Numbered from the stretch's first letter, positions 26,029 through 35,553 are shown. The stretch: DNA of 35,765 nucleotides from Prosthecobacter debontii (GCA_945883455.1 CAMCXJ010000002.1:1-35765); one strand, 5' to 3'. Numbers and translations are program-made. Notes: generated from the letters alone by a model not told the origin.

Positions 26029-26627
26029 TCCCGCCAGAAAGCGAAAGCGCAAACCAGCGTGGCCGCGCCATAGGCCAGCCCGCAGAGGCAGGCGGAGCGC
26101 CAGCGTCCCGGAGTGGCGGTCACCCATGTCACCGCGTCGCGGAAAAGGTAGGGCATACCCACCCAAAAAAGCGCCGCCGTCAGCAGGGCATAGGCAAAGA
26201 TAGGGATCAACAGTCGGCTGGCAGGATCCTTCAGGAAAGCGGCATCCAGCAGCGGCGCAGCCACCATCAACCCTAGCAGGCCCAGCGCGCGCACCGCGAG
26301 AAAATCGCGCACGCTTATGGATACCAGCACCAGCGAAGCTGGAACCAGCAGGCGTAGGATCGGCTTGATGTTGTTGAACTCGCCGAGATCCATGCGCAGC
26401 GAGCTTAGCTTGCCCATGCCTTCCGGCGCGACCAGCAGCCAGAACCACGCTAGGCCGATGCCCAGAATGATCTGCCCGGAGAGGTTATGGCGCGGAAACT
26501 TTTTGAGCCAACCCTGAACCAGCGCGGGCTTTGCGAGCATCAACGCATGGGAGCCGACGAGCCAAGCGCCCAGCAGCAGCCCCGCTGTGAACAACGGGAT
26601 CATTTCATAAGGGTGGCGGGCGTCCAT
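26022..26627 (-). CDS. Integral membrane protein, function unknown
   Basis: 201 aa with multiple hydrophobic segments. Confidence 0.75.
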   Translation of the reverse strand: MDARHPYEMIPLFTAGLLLGAWLVGSHALMLAKPALVQGWLKKFPRHNLSGQIILGIGLAWFWLLVAPEGMGKLSSLRMDLGEFNNIKPILRLLVPASLVLVSISVRDFLAVRALGLLGLMVAAPLLDAAFLKDPASRLLIPIFAYALLTAALFWVGMPYLFRDAVTWVTATPGRWRSACLCGLAYGAATLVCAFAFWRDY

Positions 26628-26879
26628 GTGACGAAGGGATTAGGCTGAGCACGCCAGACATTCAAGCGGGAACTGCCGCAGCGTCCATGCGCGGTGTGGA
26701 TCTGCCCTGTAATGTCATTTCCCAAAAAATGAAACCCCGCATGGCGCGCGGTAGGGACACCGCCCCCCCCGCCGTGTGTCACCCCTTCGCCGTGTAGTCG
26801 AAAACGAGCGCTTTATCTAAGATGGGAATGAGGAGTTTCAACATGGTCGCACCTTGCACAAGTTTTTCGGCGCAGCCAA

Positions 26880-28370
26880 TCACCACTTTTTGAAATCACC
26901 TTTTAAATCGGGGTTTTTCGCGGGCTGGAGGGCTTTGGTGACTCCGTAGAAGTTCATGATGCGGCTGGTGAGATCGCCGACGACTTCAGGCTGTTCGGCG
27001 GCGAGGTTCTTCGTTTCTCCGGGGTCGGCTTCGAGGTCGAAGAGTTCGGCGCGCTCGGGCCATTGCCAGCGGATGAGCTTCCATTTCCCGGCGCGGATGG
27101 CGGTGCCGGGGGAACCGCCTTGGTTGCCCCAATGCGGGTAATGCCAGAACATCGCGCGGCCGCTGGGGGCGGCGTTGGGTTTCTCTAGGTAGGGGAGGAA
27201 GGAGGCGCCGTCCTTGTGCTGGTCGGGTAGTGCATCGTGGCCGGTGGCGGCGAGGAGGGTGGGGAAGAAATCGGCGGAATATACGGGCTCGGCGGTGGTT
27301 TTTCCCCCATGGCCGGTGGCGGGGTTCCGCACGAGGAGAGGGACGCGGATGCCACCTTCGTAGAGCCAGCCTTTCCCGGCGCGGTAGGGGAGGTTCGTGG
27401 TCGGTGAGCCTTCAGAGGTGGAGAGGCCACCGTTGTCGGAAGAGAAAACGACGATCGTGTTTTCCGCGAGGCGGCTTTCCTCCAGCGCATCGAAGACCTG
27501 CCCGCAGGCGGCGTCCATGGACTCGATCATGGCGGCATAAACGGCATGGGAGTGGACCGTGCGGTTCTCGCGGGGAGGTTCGGGGGCGAAGCTGTCCTTC
27601 AGCCCTAGGCGCTTGCGTTTCGCCTCATACTTTTTCACCAGAACCTCGGGTGCCATGAGCGGGGTGTGGACGGCGTAGAAGGAGAGATAGGCGAGGAAGG
27701 GCTTGTCCTTGTTTGCCTTGATGAAGTCCGCCGTCTCGCGGCCGAGCCTTTCGTCAAGGTGCTCGCCGTCCGGGCCGTCCTTGATCTTGGGATTCCCGTA
27801 GGGGGAGAAATATTTTTTCCCGCCATACGGGCCGCCGCCCTGACCGCCGCCGATGTTGATGTCGAAACCGTGGTCTTCCGGGAAATGTCCCTCCGGCCCG
27901 AGATGCCATTTCCCGGCGAAGAAGGTGGCGTAGCCGTGTTTCTTAAAAGCCTGGGCAAGGGTGACGGTGCCGTCCGGCAGGTGGCCGAGGTAGGGGGCTG
28001 GCCAGAGGGGGCGGTTTGATTTGGGGCCGGGTTTCGCGAAAAATGCCCGGGGATCGTAGTTCGCCGGGATGGAGCCGAAGTGCTGGTTGGGCGCGCCGAA
28101 GTAATCGGTGTTCCGCGTCCGGGCGGGGTTTCGTCCGGTCATGATCGCGGAGCGGGTCGGAGAACAGACGGGGCAGGCGGAGTAGCCGTTGGTGAAGTTC
28201 ACCGCCGTTTTCGCGAACTTGGCGAGGTTCGGGGTTTCGTAGAACGGGTCGGTGCCGTCGAGGTTCACGTCGGTCACACCAAGGTCGTCCACGAGGATGA
28301 AGACGATGTTTTGCGGCTTCTCGGCAGCGTGGAGGAGCGGGATGAGGAGAGAGAGGACGAGGATTTTCAT
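26880..28370 (-). CDS. Secreted sulfatase (S1-type, formylglycine-dependent)
   Basis: Signal peptide; NIVFILVDDLGVTDVNLDG, CSPTRSAIMTGRNPAR (CxPxR), AGKWHLG, VFSSDNGG. Start at MKILVLSLLIPLLHA. Confidence 0.93.
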   Translation of the reverse strand: MKILVLSLLIPLLHAAEKPQNIVFILVDDLGVTDVNLDGTDPFYETPNLAKFAKTAVNFTNGYSACPVCSPTRSAIMTGRNPARTRNTDYFGAPNQHFGSIPANYDPRAFFAKPGPKSNRPLWPAPYLGHLPDGTVTLAQAFKKHGYATFFAGKWHLGPEGHFPEDHGFDINIGGGQGGGPYGGKKYFSPYGNPKIKDGPDGEHLDERLGRETADFIKANKDKPFLAYLSFYAVHTPLMAPEVLVKKYEAKRKRLGLKDSFAPEPPRENRTVHSHAVYAAMIESMDAACGQVFDALEESRLAENTIVVFSSDNGGLSTSEGSPTTNLPYRAGKGWLYEGGIRVPLLVRNPATGHGGKTTAEPVYSADFFPTLLAATGHDALPDQHKDGASFLPYLEKPNAAPSGRAMFWHYPHWGNQGGSPGTAIRAGKWKLIRWQWPERAELFDLEADPGETKNLAAEQPEVVGDLTSRIMNFYGVTKALQPAKNPDLKGDFKKW

Positions 28371-28428
28371 CACTGCAAACCGTGAGCTGCGGCATCCCTT
28401 TGTCAAAACGATTCGGAACATCCGTGAG

Positions 28429-28770
28429 TCAGCTATCTCTTCCGTCCACGCCGATTTTTTTCCTACCTAGCAGATACATCGGGAAGCCGAGAAAAATCGA
28501 TACAAGCAGCACGAAAGGCCAAGCTTTCACGTTTCCAACGACTGGTGGTACCGCGTTCATATTTTCCTCGTAAATCTTGTAAAGCTCCGCCGCCTCTTCC
28601 GCATCCTCATCGCCCACGACCACCCGGATTCCGCCGATCGCGTGAGTGTAAAGCCAGTGAATCTGGGGAGTGTATTCGTCATAAACATGCGCGGAAATTC
28701 CCTCGGACTCCAGAAACGAGCGGAACAGATAGGCATCCTCCCCCTTGTAGAATCTTGCGATGGTTTCCAT
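28429..28770 (-). CDS. DUF2007-like protein with C-terminal TM segment
   Basis: METIARFYKGEDAYLFRSFLESEGISAHVYDEYTPQ...GGIRVVVGDEDAEEAAELY, then AWPFVLLVSIFLGFPMYLLG. Confidence 0.7.
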   Translation of the reverse strand: METIARFYKGEDAYLFRSFLESEGISAHVYDEYTPQIHWLYTHAIGGIRVVVGDEDAEEAAELYKIYEENMNAVPPVVGNVKAWPFVLLVSIFLGFPMYLLGRKKIGVDGRDS

Positions 28771-28886
28771 GACGTTGGTAAGAACATTCGCTGCCCGCTC
28801 CGGTCTTGGAAAGCAGCAAAACGCCCTTCCAAGACACCTTTCCGATGCTGGACAAAAAGTAATCCGTCCACGAACATACGCGCCCG

Positions 28887-31580
28887 ATGTCAGAGTTAGC
28901 GAAAGCCTACGAGCCGCAGGCCGTGGAGGAAAAATGGTATGCCGCATGGCTGGAGGCGGGGTGTTTTCGCGCCGATGAGAATTCCGAAAAGGAGCCCTAC
29001 TCCATTGTCATCCCGCCGCCCAACGTCACCGGCATCCTGCACCTCGGACACGTACTCAACAACGCGATCCAGGATATCCTCGCCCGCCGCGCGCGGCAGG
29101 AGGGGAAAGAAGTTCTCTGGCTCCCCGGCACCGACCACGCGGGCATTGCCACGCAGGCGAAGGTTGAGCGCGAGCTGCGCGAAAAGGAAGGCAAGACCCG
29201 CCGCGACCTCGGCCGCGACGAGTTCCTCAAGCGCGTCTGGGATTTCAAGAACACCCACGGCGACATCATCATCAAGCAGCTGAAGCGCCTCGGCTGTTCC
29301 TGCGATTGGTCGCGCGAGCGTTTCACGATGGACGCGGAATACACGCGTTGGGTAAGTCAGGTATTCGTGGATCTTTTCAACGAAGGCCTGATCTACCGCG
29401 GCAAGCGGATGGTGAACTGGTGCCCCGTTTCCCTCACCGCCCTCTCCGACGAGGAGGTGATCATGAAAGCCTCGCGCTCCAAGCTTTTCACCATGAGATA
29501 CGAGCTCGCCGACAGCCCCGGCGAGTTTATCCACATCTCCACCACCCGCCCGGAAACGCTGATGGGAGACGTCGCCATCGCGGTGCATCCCAAGCATCCC
29601 AAATACGCCCAGTGGATCGGAAAAATGGTCAAACGCCCCTTCCCTGCCGCACTCATCCCGATCATCGGCGATGAAATGGTTGATCTCGAATTCGGCACCG
29701 GCGCGCTGAAAATCACGCCCGCACATGACAAGGTAGATTTCGAGATAGGCATGAAGCACGGGCTGGAAATCATCGACGTGCTCCATCCCGACGGCACCAT
29801 CAACTGCCCCGCGCTCCCCGAGCTGCATGGCCTCGACCGCTTCGTCGCCCGCCGCGCCGCCGCCGCGAAGCTGGAGGAAATGGGACTGCTCATCGGTATC
29901 GAGGAATACGAGAACAACGTCGGCTATTCCGAGCGTGCCGACGTGCCGATCGAGCCGCGCATTTCCATGCAATGGTTCCTGCGCTACCCAGAAATCGCGA
30001 AATCCACGGAAGCGGTGGCCTCCGGCGAGATCCAGTTCCGCCCTGAACGCTGGGCGAAAACCTACGCCCATTGGATGGAGAATCTCAAGGATTGGTGCAT
30101 TAGCCGCCAGCTCTGGTGGGGGCATCAGATTCCTGTTTGGTATCGGAAAGATAAGCTCGATTCACTGAAAAACGCTGAATCGCTCGAAACGAAGGACGCC
30201 GCCGCCGGGGACATCTACGTCGGCGTCGAGCCGCCTGCCGATGGCGATTGGGTGCGCGACGAGGACGTCATGGATACCTGGTTTTCCTCATGGCTCTGGC
30301 CCTTTGCTACGATGAGTGACGTAGGTGAAAACTCCGCGATCTTGAGAAAGTTTTATCCTACCACTGATCTAGTAACAGGCCCGGACATCATCTTCTTCTG
30401 GGTCGCGCGCATGATCATGGCGGGCTACCACTTCGCCGATGGGCTGCCGTTCAAGAACGTTTATTTTACCTCCATCATCCGCGACCTCAAAGGACGCAAG
30501 ATGAGCAAATCCCTCGGCAACTCCCCCGACCCCATCGACCTCATGGACAAGTTCGGAGCCGATGGACTGCGCTTCGGGCTGATGCGCATCGCGCCGGTGG
30601 GTGCCGATGTACGTTTCGACGAATCGTCGGTCGAAGAAGGCCGCAACTTTGCAAACAAGCTCTATAACGCCTGCCGGTTCCGGCAAATGGATAAGGAAGT
30701 TTCAAATTTCAAAACTCAAATTTCAAAAGATCATAGCCTGCCGGTTTATCACATCCTAGTGATATCGAAGCTCGACCAACTCGCCGAAGACCTTAAAGGC
30801 ATCTACGCCGAATACCGCTTTGGCGAGATCGCGCAGCGGCTCTACGAATTCCTCTGGAACGACTTCTGCGACAAATGGCTCGAAGCGGTGAAAGGCGACC
30901 TCCGTGAATCCGCCACCGCCGAAGCCCGCGCCGCTGCGCTCGGCACCTTCGATGCCGTGATGAGCCGTTACCTACAGCTCCTGCATCCCTACATGCCGCA
31001 CGTCACCGAGGAGCTTTCCGAGCGCATGAACTACGTTTCCCCGGGCGAGTTCGTGATGAGAAAATCCCTACCGGAGAAACCGCTGCTCGCGGAACTTTCC
31101 GCAGGTGAAATCGCCGCTGCCGAAAAGCAAGCCGCCGCGATCTACGAAACCGCCGGACGCCTGCGCAACCTCAAGGCGGAATACAACCTCGGCTCCCGCA
31201 AGGATGTGCGCTTCGTGATGAAAGGCGCGGCCGCATGGCTTTCCGGCGAACTCAACGTCCTCGCCCTGCTTGCCGGATCTACTGAGATTCTAGTAGATGA
31301 CGCCTACGAAGCCCCGAAAGGAACCCCCGCCGCCGTCACCCCTGTCGGCGAGGCCTACATGCCGATGGAAGGCCTGATCGATGTCGAAGCCGAGCGCGTC
31401 CGCATTTCCAAGGAGATCGAGAAGATACGCATCGAGGTGACGAAATCCGAAGGCAAGCTAGGCACCGCTACCTTCGTGGATCGCGCTCCGGCAGAGGTGG
31501 TGGTGCAGGAAAAGCAGCGCCTTAAAGAATGGAAAACCAAGCTGGCGCTGCTCGGTGAAATGCTCGTAGCACTAAGATAA
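28887..31580 (+). CDS. valS: Valine-tRNA ligase
   Basis: PPPNVTGILHLGHVLNNAIQDILAR, PGTDHAGIATQ, KMSKSLGNSPDPIDLM; C-terminal coiled coil. Confidence 0.97.
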   Translation: MSELAKAYEPQAVEEKWYAAWLEAGCFRADENSEKEPYSIVIPPPNVTGILHLGHVLNNAIQDILARRARQEGKEVLWLPGTDHAGIATQAKVERELREKEGKTRRDLGRDEFLKRVWDFKNTHGDIIIKQLKRLGCSCDWSRERFTMDAEYTRWVSQVFVDLFNEGLIYRGKRMVNWCPVSLTALSDEEVIMKASRSKLFTMRYELADSPGEFIHISTTRPETLMGDVAIAVHPKHPKYAQWIGKMVKRPFPAALIPIIGDEMVDLEFGTGALKITPAHDKVDFEIGMKHGLEIIDVLHPDGTINCPALPELHGLDRFVARRAAAAKLEEMGLLIGIEEYENNVGYSERADVPIEPRISMQWFLRYPEIAKSTEAVASGEIQFRPERWAKTYAHWMENLKDWCISRQLWWGHQIPVWYRKDKLDSLKNAESLETKDAAAGDIYVGVEPPADGDWVRDEDVMDTWFSSWLWPFATMSDVGENSAILRKFYPTTDLVTGPDIIFFWVARMIMAGYHFADGLPFKNVYFTSIIRDLKGRKMSKSLGNSPDPIDLMDKFGADGLRFGLMRIAPVGADVRFDESSVEEGRNFANKLYNACRFRQMDKEVSNFKTQISKDHSLPVYHILVISKLDQLAEDLKGIYAEYRFGEIAQRLYEFLWNDFCDKWLEAVKGDLRESATAEARAAALGTFDAVMSRYLQLLHPYMPHVTEELSERMNYVSPGEFVMRKSLPEKPLLAELSAGEIAAAEKQAAAIYETAGRLRNLKAEYNLGSRKDVRFVMKGAAAWLSGELNVLALLAGSTEILVDDAYEAPKGTPAAVTPVGEAYMPMEGLIDVEAERVRISKEIEKIRIEVTKSEGKLGTATFVDRAPAEVVVQEKQRLKEWKTKLALLGEMLVALR

Positions 31581-31583
31581 ACC

Positions 31584-32642
31584 ATGCCCGAACTCGACGA
31601 AATTCAGGGAATCAGTGAAACCTCATTGCAGCTTCTCGAAGCCAGCGGCATTGATAGCCTCGCGGCACTCGCGGCGCTGGATGCTGGTCATCTTGTTGCT
31701 GAATTAAAACTAGCGAACCAGACGCTTTCCCTCGTGAAACGCGTGCCCAGTAAAGCCGCCGTCTTGCGCTGGATCACGCAAGCTGTGGCAATCGTAGAGG
31801 TGGAACCTGCTGGTAACACTCTGCCTGAGATTGAACCAGCGGTAAACTTCGAGGCGAACGCAGATGTGGCAGAAATGCTGGCGCGAGCGCCATGCGCTAT
31901 ACCGCTGCCGGGCAAGATTATAATGGGGAAAGGTCTACAAGTCTCCGACGTGCCCGCTGGTATTCTATTGAACCGCTATTCGGGAGACCTTGAAGTGCGC
32001 ATCGGTAACACCGCGCCGCCTAAGCTAGAGTTACCAATACGCCGACAGAGCAGCAACTTCGAAACCATCTCAAAATCATCGGCGCGAGTGACCTTTGTCG
32101 CAAATCCAGCGCAGCCTGCTAACCCGATCAAAGAGAAAGGCAATCGGATACCGGGCTCGAAGAGCGGGCATGAGGAAGATCGCGTCGCCTTGATCCGCAC
32201 TCCACGCGTGGAGACGAACCTAGGAAAGGATCCGGAGTCCCGTCAATACATCCGCGGTGTGCTCCATACTCACCCGTGGCACTTGCGCATCGGAGCCGTT
32301 TTTACCTTGCTGCTACTGGTTAACCTACCACTCGCCGTTGTTTCCGCCTTCCTTCTACTGGCATCGCAGGAGAAGCCGGAAAACTTTGCATGGGTGCCGG
32401 ATTGGTGGCTCGCCTTCCCCATCGCGCTACCTGTCACCGGTCTAGGCTATCTGCTCTGGGGATTGACCGGAAAATGCCGTATCTGCAACCAGAAGCTTTT
32501 CGCCCGCAGAGGCGCATTCAAGCATATCAAAGCTCACCGCATCATAGGCATGGGCTTTATTGTTCCTCTTTGCCTACACCTGTTGGCGTTCAAATGGTTC
32601 CGCTGCTCTTCTTGCGGCACGCCCGTTCGCCTAAAGAAATAG
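31584..32642 (+). CDS. Membrane protein with N-terminal helix-hairpin-helix (DUF4332-like) region and two CxxC motifs
   Basis: ELDEIQGISETSLQLLEASGIDSLAALAALD; TM segments; CRICNQKLF and CSSCGTPV near the C-terminus. Confidence 0.7.
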   Translation: MPELDEIQGISETSLQLLEASGIDSLAALAALDAGHLVAELKLANQTLSLVKRVPSKAAVLRWITQAVAIVEVEPAGNTLPEIEPAVNFEANADVAEMLARAPCAIPLPGKIIMGKGLQVSDVPAGILLNRYSGDLEVRIGNTAPPKLELPIRRQSSNFETISKSSARVTFVANPAQPANPIKEKGNRIPGSKSGHEEDRVALIRTPRVETNLGKDPESRQYIRGVLHTHPWHLRIGAVFTLLLLVNLPLAVVSAFLLLASQEKPENFAWVPDWWLAFPIALPVTGLGYLLWGLTGKCRICNQKLFARRGAFKHIKAHRIIGMGFIVPLCLHLLAFKWFRCSSCGTPVRLKK

Positions 32643-32645
32643 GAC

Positions 32646-33566
32646 ATGAATGCAAGGCGATCATTTTTCACCGCACTTGCCGCAGGATGCTTGCTAGTTT
32701 CATGCGGAAATGAAGCACCGATAATCAACCTTGACGAAGCCATGCCGCCGCCCGGAGTGGGCCCTAAGATCCGCACGCCCGCGGGAGGCGGTGTGCGCGT
32801 GAATCCCGGCGGCAACACGCAAATCCTACCGCTCAATGCCACTCCGCAGGATGAAATCGCGTATACGGATCCCGACAATCCTGATGCTGGCATACCGATG
32901 TTAGAGAACCTTATGGCCGTGCCCAAGAGAGGTCCGTGGGAGGAGAGCGAGACCATCGCGCGTCAGACCGCCGCCCGCGAGGGCAAGCCCATCCTCATCT
33001 GGTTCACCGACTCCGCGCGCAGCCCCATGTGCAAGGTTCTCAGCGCCGAGCTTTTTTCCACACCGAAATTCGAATCATGGGCGGCTGAAAACGTTGTCCG
33101 TCTGCGTGTGGACACCAGCGTTTCGGCAGACGATGATGATCTCTCGCTCGACGCGAAAATCACCCGTGAGGCCGAGATGCGGGCTTATGTGCAACGCTTA
33201 AAAAAGCGCTACCGTGTCCTCGGTCATCCCTCCGTGTTGTTGCTTAATCCCAGCGGTGAGGTCATCGAGCAGTTGCGCGGCTACAAGCGCGGCGACGCGG
33301 ATTACTTCTGGGGTCTCATCAAGCAGAATACCATCGCCGCGCGAATCTCGAGCGAGAAGTGGCGGAAAGAGCTTGAAGCGAAAGGTTACCGCGATTGGCG
33401 CGGGGGAAGCGGGCGCAAGGTCTTCGCCAAGCTCGCCTCCTACTCCAAGGGCACGCTCATCCTCATTGAACCGGGTGGCGAGCGTTTCCGAACCCAAGAA
33501 AACAATCTTTCCAAAGAAGATAGGAAATGGTTGGCTGATCAAAAAGCATTGCGTGGCATCGAATGA
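32646..33566 (+). CDS. Lipoprotein with thioredoxin-like domain and C-terminal SHD1-like segment
   Basis: CLLVSC lipobox; GKPILIWFTDSARSPMCKVL, LGHPSVLLLNPSGEVI; YRDWRGGSGRKVFAKLASYSKGTLILIEPGGERFRTQENNLSKEDRKWL. Confidence 0.75.
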   Translation: MNARRSFFTALAAGCLLVSCGNEAPIINLDEAMPPPGVGPKIRTPAGGGVRVNPGGNTQILPLNATPQDEIAYTDPDNPDAGIPMLENLMAVPKRGPWEESETIARQTAAREGKPILIWFTDSARSPMCKVLSAELFSTPKFESWAAENVVRLRVDTSVSADDDDLSLDAKITREAEMRAYVQRLKKRYRVLGHPSVLLLNPSGEVIEQLRGYKRGDADYFWGLIKQNTIAARISSEKWRKELEAKGYRDWRGGSGRKVFAKLASYSKGTLILIEPGGERFRTQENNLSKEDRKWLADQKALRGIE

Positions 33567-35230
33567 AATTTTTCCCGCTCATCATGCTTCTCTGCCTTCC
33601 TCTTATTTTTTCCTCATTACTTCATGCGGAAAAAGAAGGGCCCCGCCCGAACATCATCGTCATCATGTCGGACGACATGGGCTACTCGGATCCCGGCTGC
33701 TTCGGCGGCGAGATCGAGACGCCCACCCTCGACAAGCTCGCCGCCAACGGCCTGCGCTACACCCGTTTCTACAACACCGGCCGCTGCTGCCCCACCCGCG
33801 CCTCGCTCCTCACCGGCCTCTACGCCCACCAGACGGGCATCGGCCGGATGACCGACGACCTCGGCCAGCCCGGCTACCGCGGCAACCTTTCGCGCAACGC
33901 CATCACCCTCGCCGAGGCGCTCAAGCCCGCCGGATACCGCACCTACATGTCGGGGAAATGGCATGTCACCACCCAGCTCAAGCCCGACGGCGACAAGGCG
34001 AACTGGCCCCGCCAGCGCGGCTTCAACCGCTTCTACGGCACCATCATAGGCGCAGGCAGTTTCTATGATCCGTGGACGCTCACCCGCGAAAACGACGCGA
34101 TCACCCCGGAAAACGATCCGCTCTACAAGCCCGAGCGCTACCACTACACCGAGGCGATCAGCGACAACGCCGTCATGTTCGCCAAGGAGCATGCGAAGAA
34201 ACACGCGGGCGAACCTTTCCTCATGTATGTCGCCTACACCGCCCCGCACTGGCCCATGCATGCTTTCCCGGAGGATATCGAAAAATACAATGGCCGCTAC
34301 GACGCCGGATACGAGGCGATCCGCAAGGCCCGCTTCGAGCGCATGAGGAAAATGGGCCTCATTCCCGATGAATGGGAACTCAGCCCCCCTTCGCAGCGTT
34401 GGGCGGATGTGCCGGAGGAAAGGCGCGCCTGGGAACTCCGCTGCATGGAAACCTACGCCGCGATGGTGACCGCCATGGATCGCGGCATCGGCCGCCTCGT
34501 CGCCGCCCTCGAAGCCAACGGCCAGCTCGACAACACCCTCATCCTCTACCTCCACGACAACGGCGGCTGCGCCGAGCAACTCGGCCGCAAGCCGCTCAAG
34601 CATGTACCGGAAGGCATCGTCCCCATGGCAAAGGACGAGCTTCAGAAAAGTATAATCCCGCAGCGCTCACGCGAAGGCGTGCCGGTGCTCACCGGCCCTG
34701 AGGTCATGCCCGGTCCCGCCGATACCTACATCGCTTACGGGCAGGGCTGGGCCAACGTTTCCAACACCCCTTTCCGCCTCTACAAATCGAACAACCACGA
34801 GGGCGGTATCTCCACCCCGCTCATCGCCCACTGGCCCAAGGGCATCAGCGCACGCGGCGAGCTCCGCCACCGCCCCGGCCACCTCATCGACATCATGGCC
34901 ACCTGCGTCGAACTCGCCGGAGCCGATCACCCCGGCGGCGACATCCTCCCCATGGAAGGAGCCAGTCTCGCCGCGAGTTTCACCAAGGACGAAAACCCCG
35001 ACCGCGCCCTCCTCTGGGAGCACTACGACAGCCGCGCGATCCGGCGCGGAAAGTGGAAACTCGTCGGCCTCCCCGGCAAACCATGGGAACTCTACGACAT
35101 CGAGGCCGACCGATCCGAGATGCACGAGCTTTCCGCAAAACACCCGGAAACCGCCAAGGAACTCGCCGACCTCTGGGAAAAGGAAGCCCACCGCACCCTC
35201 ATTTACCCGAGGCCGACGGGTAAGAAGTGA
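33563..35230 (+). CDS. Secreted arylsulfatase (S1-type)
   Basis: PNIIVIMSDDMGYSDPGCFGGEI, CCPTRASLLTG, MSGKWHV, HDNGGCAE; ATGA overlap with the preceding lipoprotein gene. Confidence 0.95.
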   Translation: MKFFPLIMLLCLPLIFSSLLHAEKEGPRPNIIVIMSDDMGYSDPGCFGGEIETPTLDKLAANGLRYTRFYNTGRCCPTRASLLTGLYAHQTGIGRMTDDLGQPGYRGNLSRNAITLAEALKPAGYRTYMSGKWHVTTQLKPDGDKANWPRQRGFNRFYGTIIGAGSFYDPWTLTRENDAITPENDPLYKPERYHYTEAISDNAVMFAKEHAKKHAGEPFLMYVAYTAPHWPMHAFPEDIEKYNGRYDAGYEAIRKARFERMRKMGLIPDEWELSPPSQRWADVPEERRAWELRCMETYAAMVTAMDRGIGRLVAALEANGQLDNTLILYLHDNGGCAEQLGRKPLKHVPEGIVPMAKDELQKSIIPQRSREGVPVLTGPEVMPGPADTYIAYGQGWANVSNTPFRLYKSNNHEGGISTPLIAHWPKGISARGELRHRPGHLIDIMATCVELAGADHPGGDILPMEGASLAASFTKDENPDRALLWEHYDSRAIRRGKWKLVGLPGKPWELYDIEADRSEMHELSAKHPETAKELADLWEKEAHRTLIYPRPTGKK

Positions 35231-35304
35231 GGGAGATCTGAGATACTGCCGTGGTAGAAGCGATCAGGTTCGGTGACGGAGCGGAGGACGTAGGCGCAGT
35301 GCAT
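35203..35304 (-). pseudogene. Remnant of a GIY-YIG nuclease N-terminus
   Basis: Reverse-strand translation from ATG at 35304: MHCAYVLRSVTEPDRFYHGSISDLPHFLPVGLG*. Start fits the GIY-YIG pattern (YVLRS...FYxGS.SDL), then loses similarity at the sulfatase 3' end. Confidence 0.6.
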
Positions 35305-35439
35305 CGAGTATGGGGATCGTGACAGCCATGGGCTTGCGCAACGGAATCCCACTTCGATGAAAGCTACTAAGGACACTCATCGCTTCCGATTCGCCCTTCA
35401 ATGGCTTGCCATTTGTAACTTCCTACAAGGAAGCGCAGA

Positions 35440-35529
35440 TGGCGGAACGGGAGGGATTTGAACCCTCGGTAGAGTCACCCCTACGTTCCCTTAGCAAGGG
35501 AGTACTTTAGACCACTCAGCCACCGTTCC
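35440..35529 (-). tRNA. tRNA-Ser(GCU), CCA encoded
   Basis: Acceptor GGAACGG/CCGTTCC, anticodon loop TTGCTAA, long variable arm, GGTTCAAATCC T-arm, CCA at 35442-35440. Confidence 0.95.
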
Positions 35530-35553
35530 GTGAAATTGCTTTGAAGCGGGGAA

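Noticed and set aside
28896-30125. 409-aa reverse-strand ORF opposite valS
   Set aside because: Antisense shadow of valS; no domain motifs.
33617-34603. 328-aa reverse-strand ORF opposite the arylsulfatase
   Set aside because: Antisense shadow of a gene with full sulfatase motifs.
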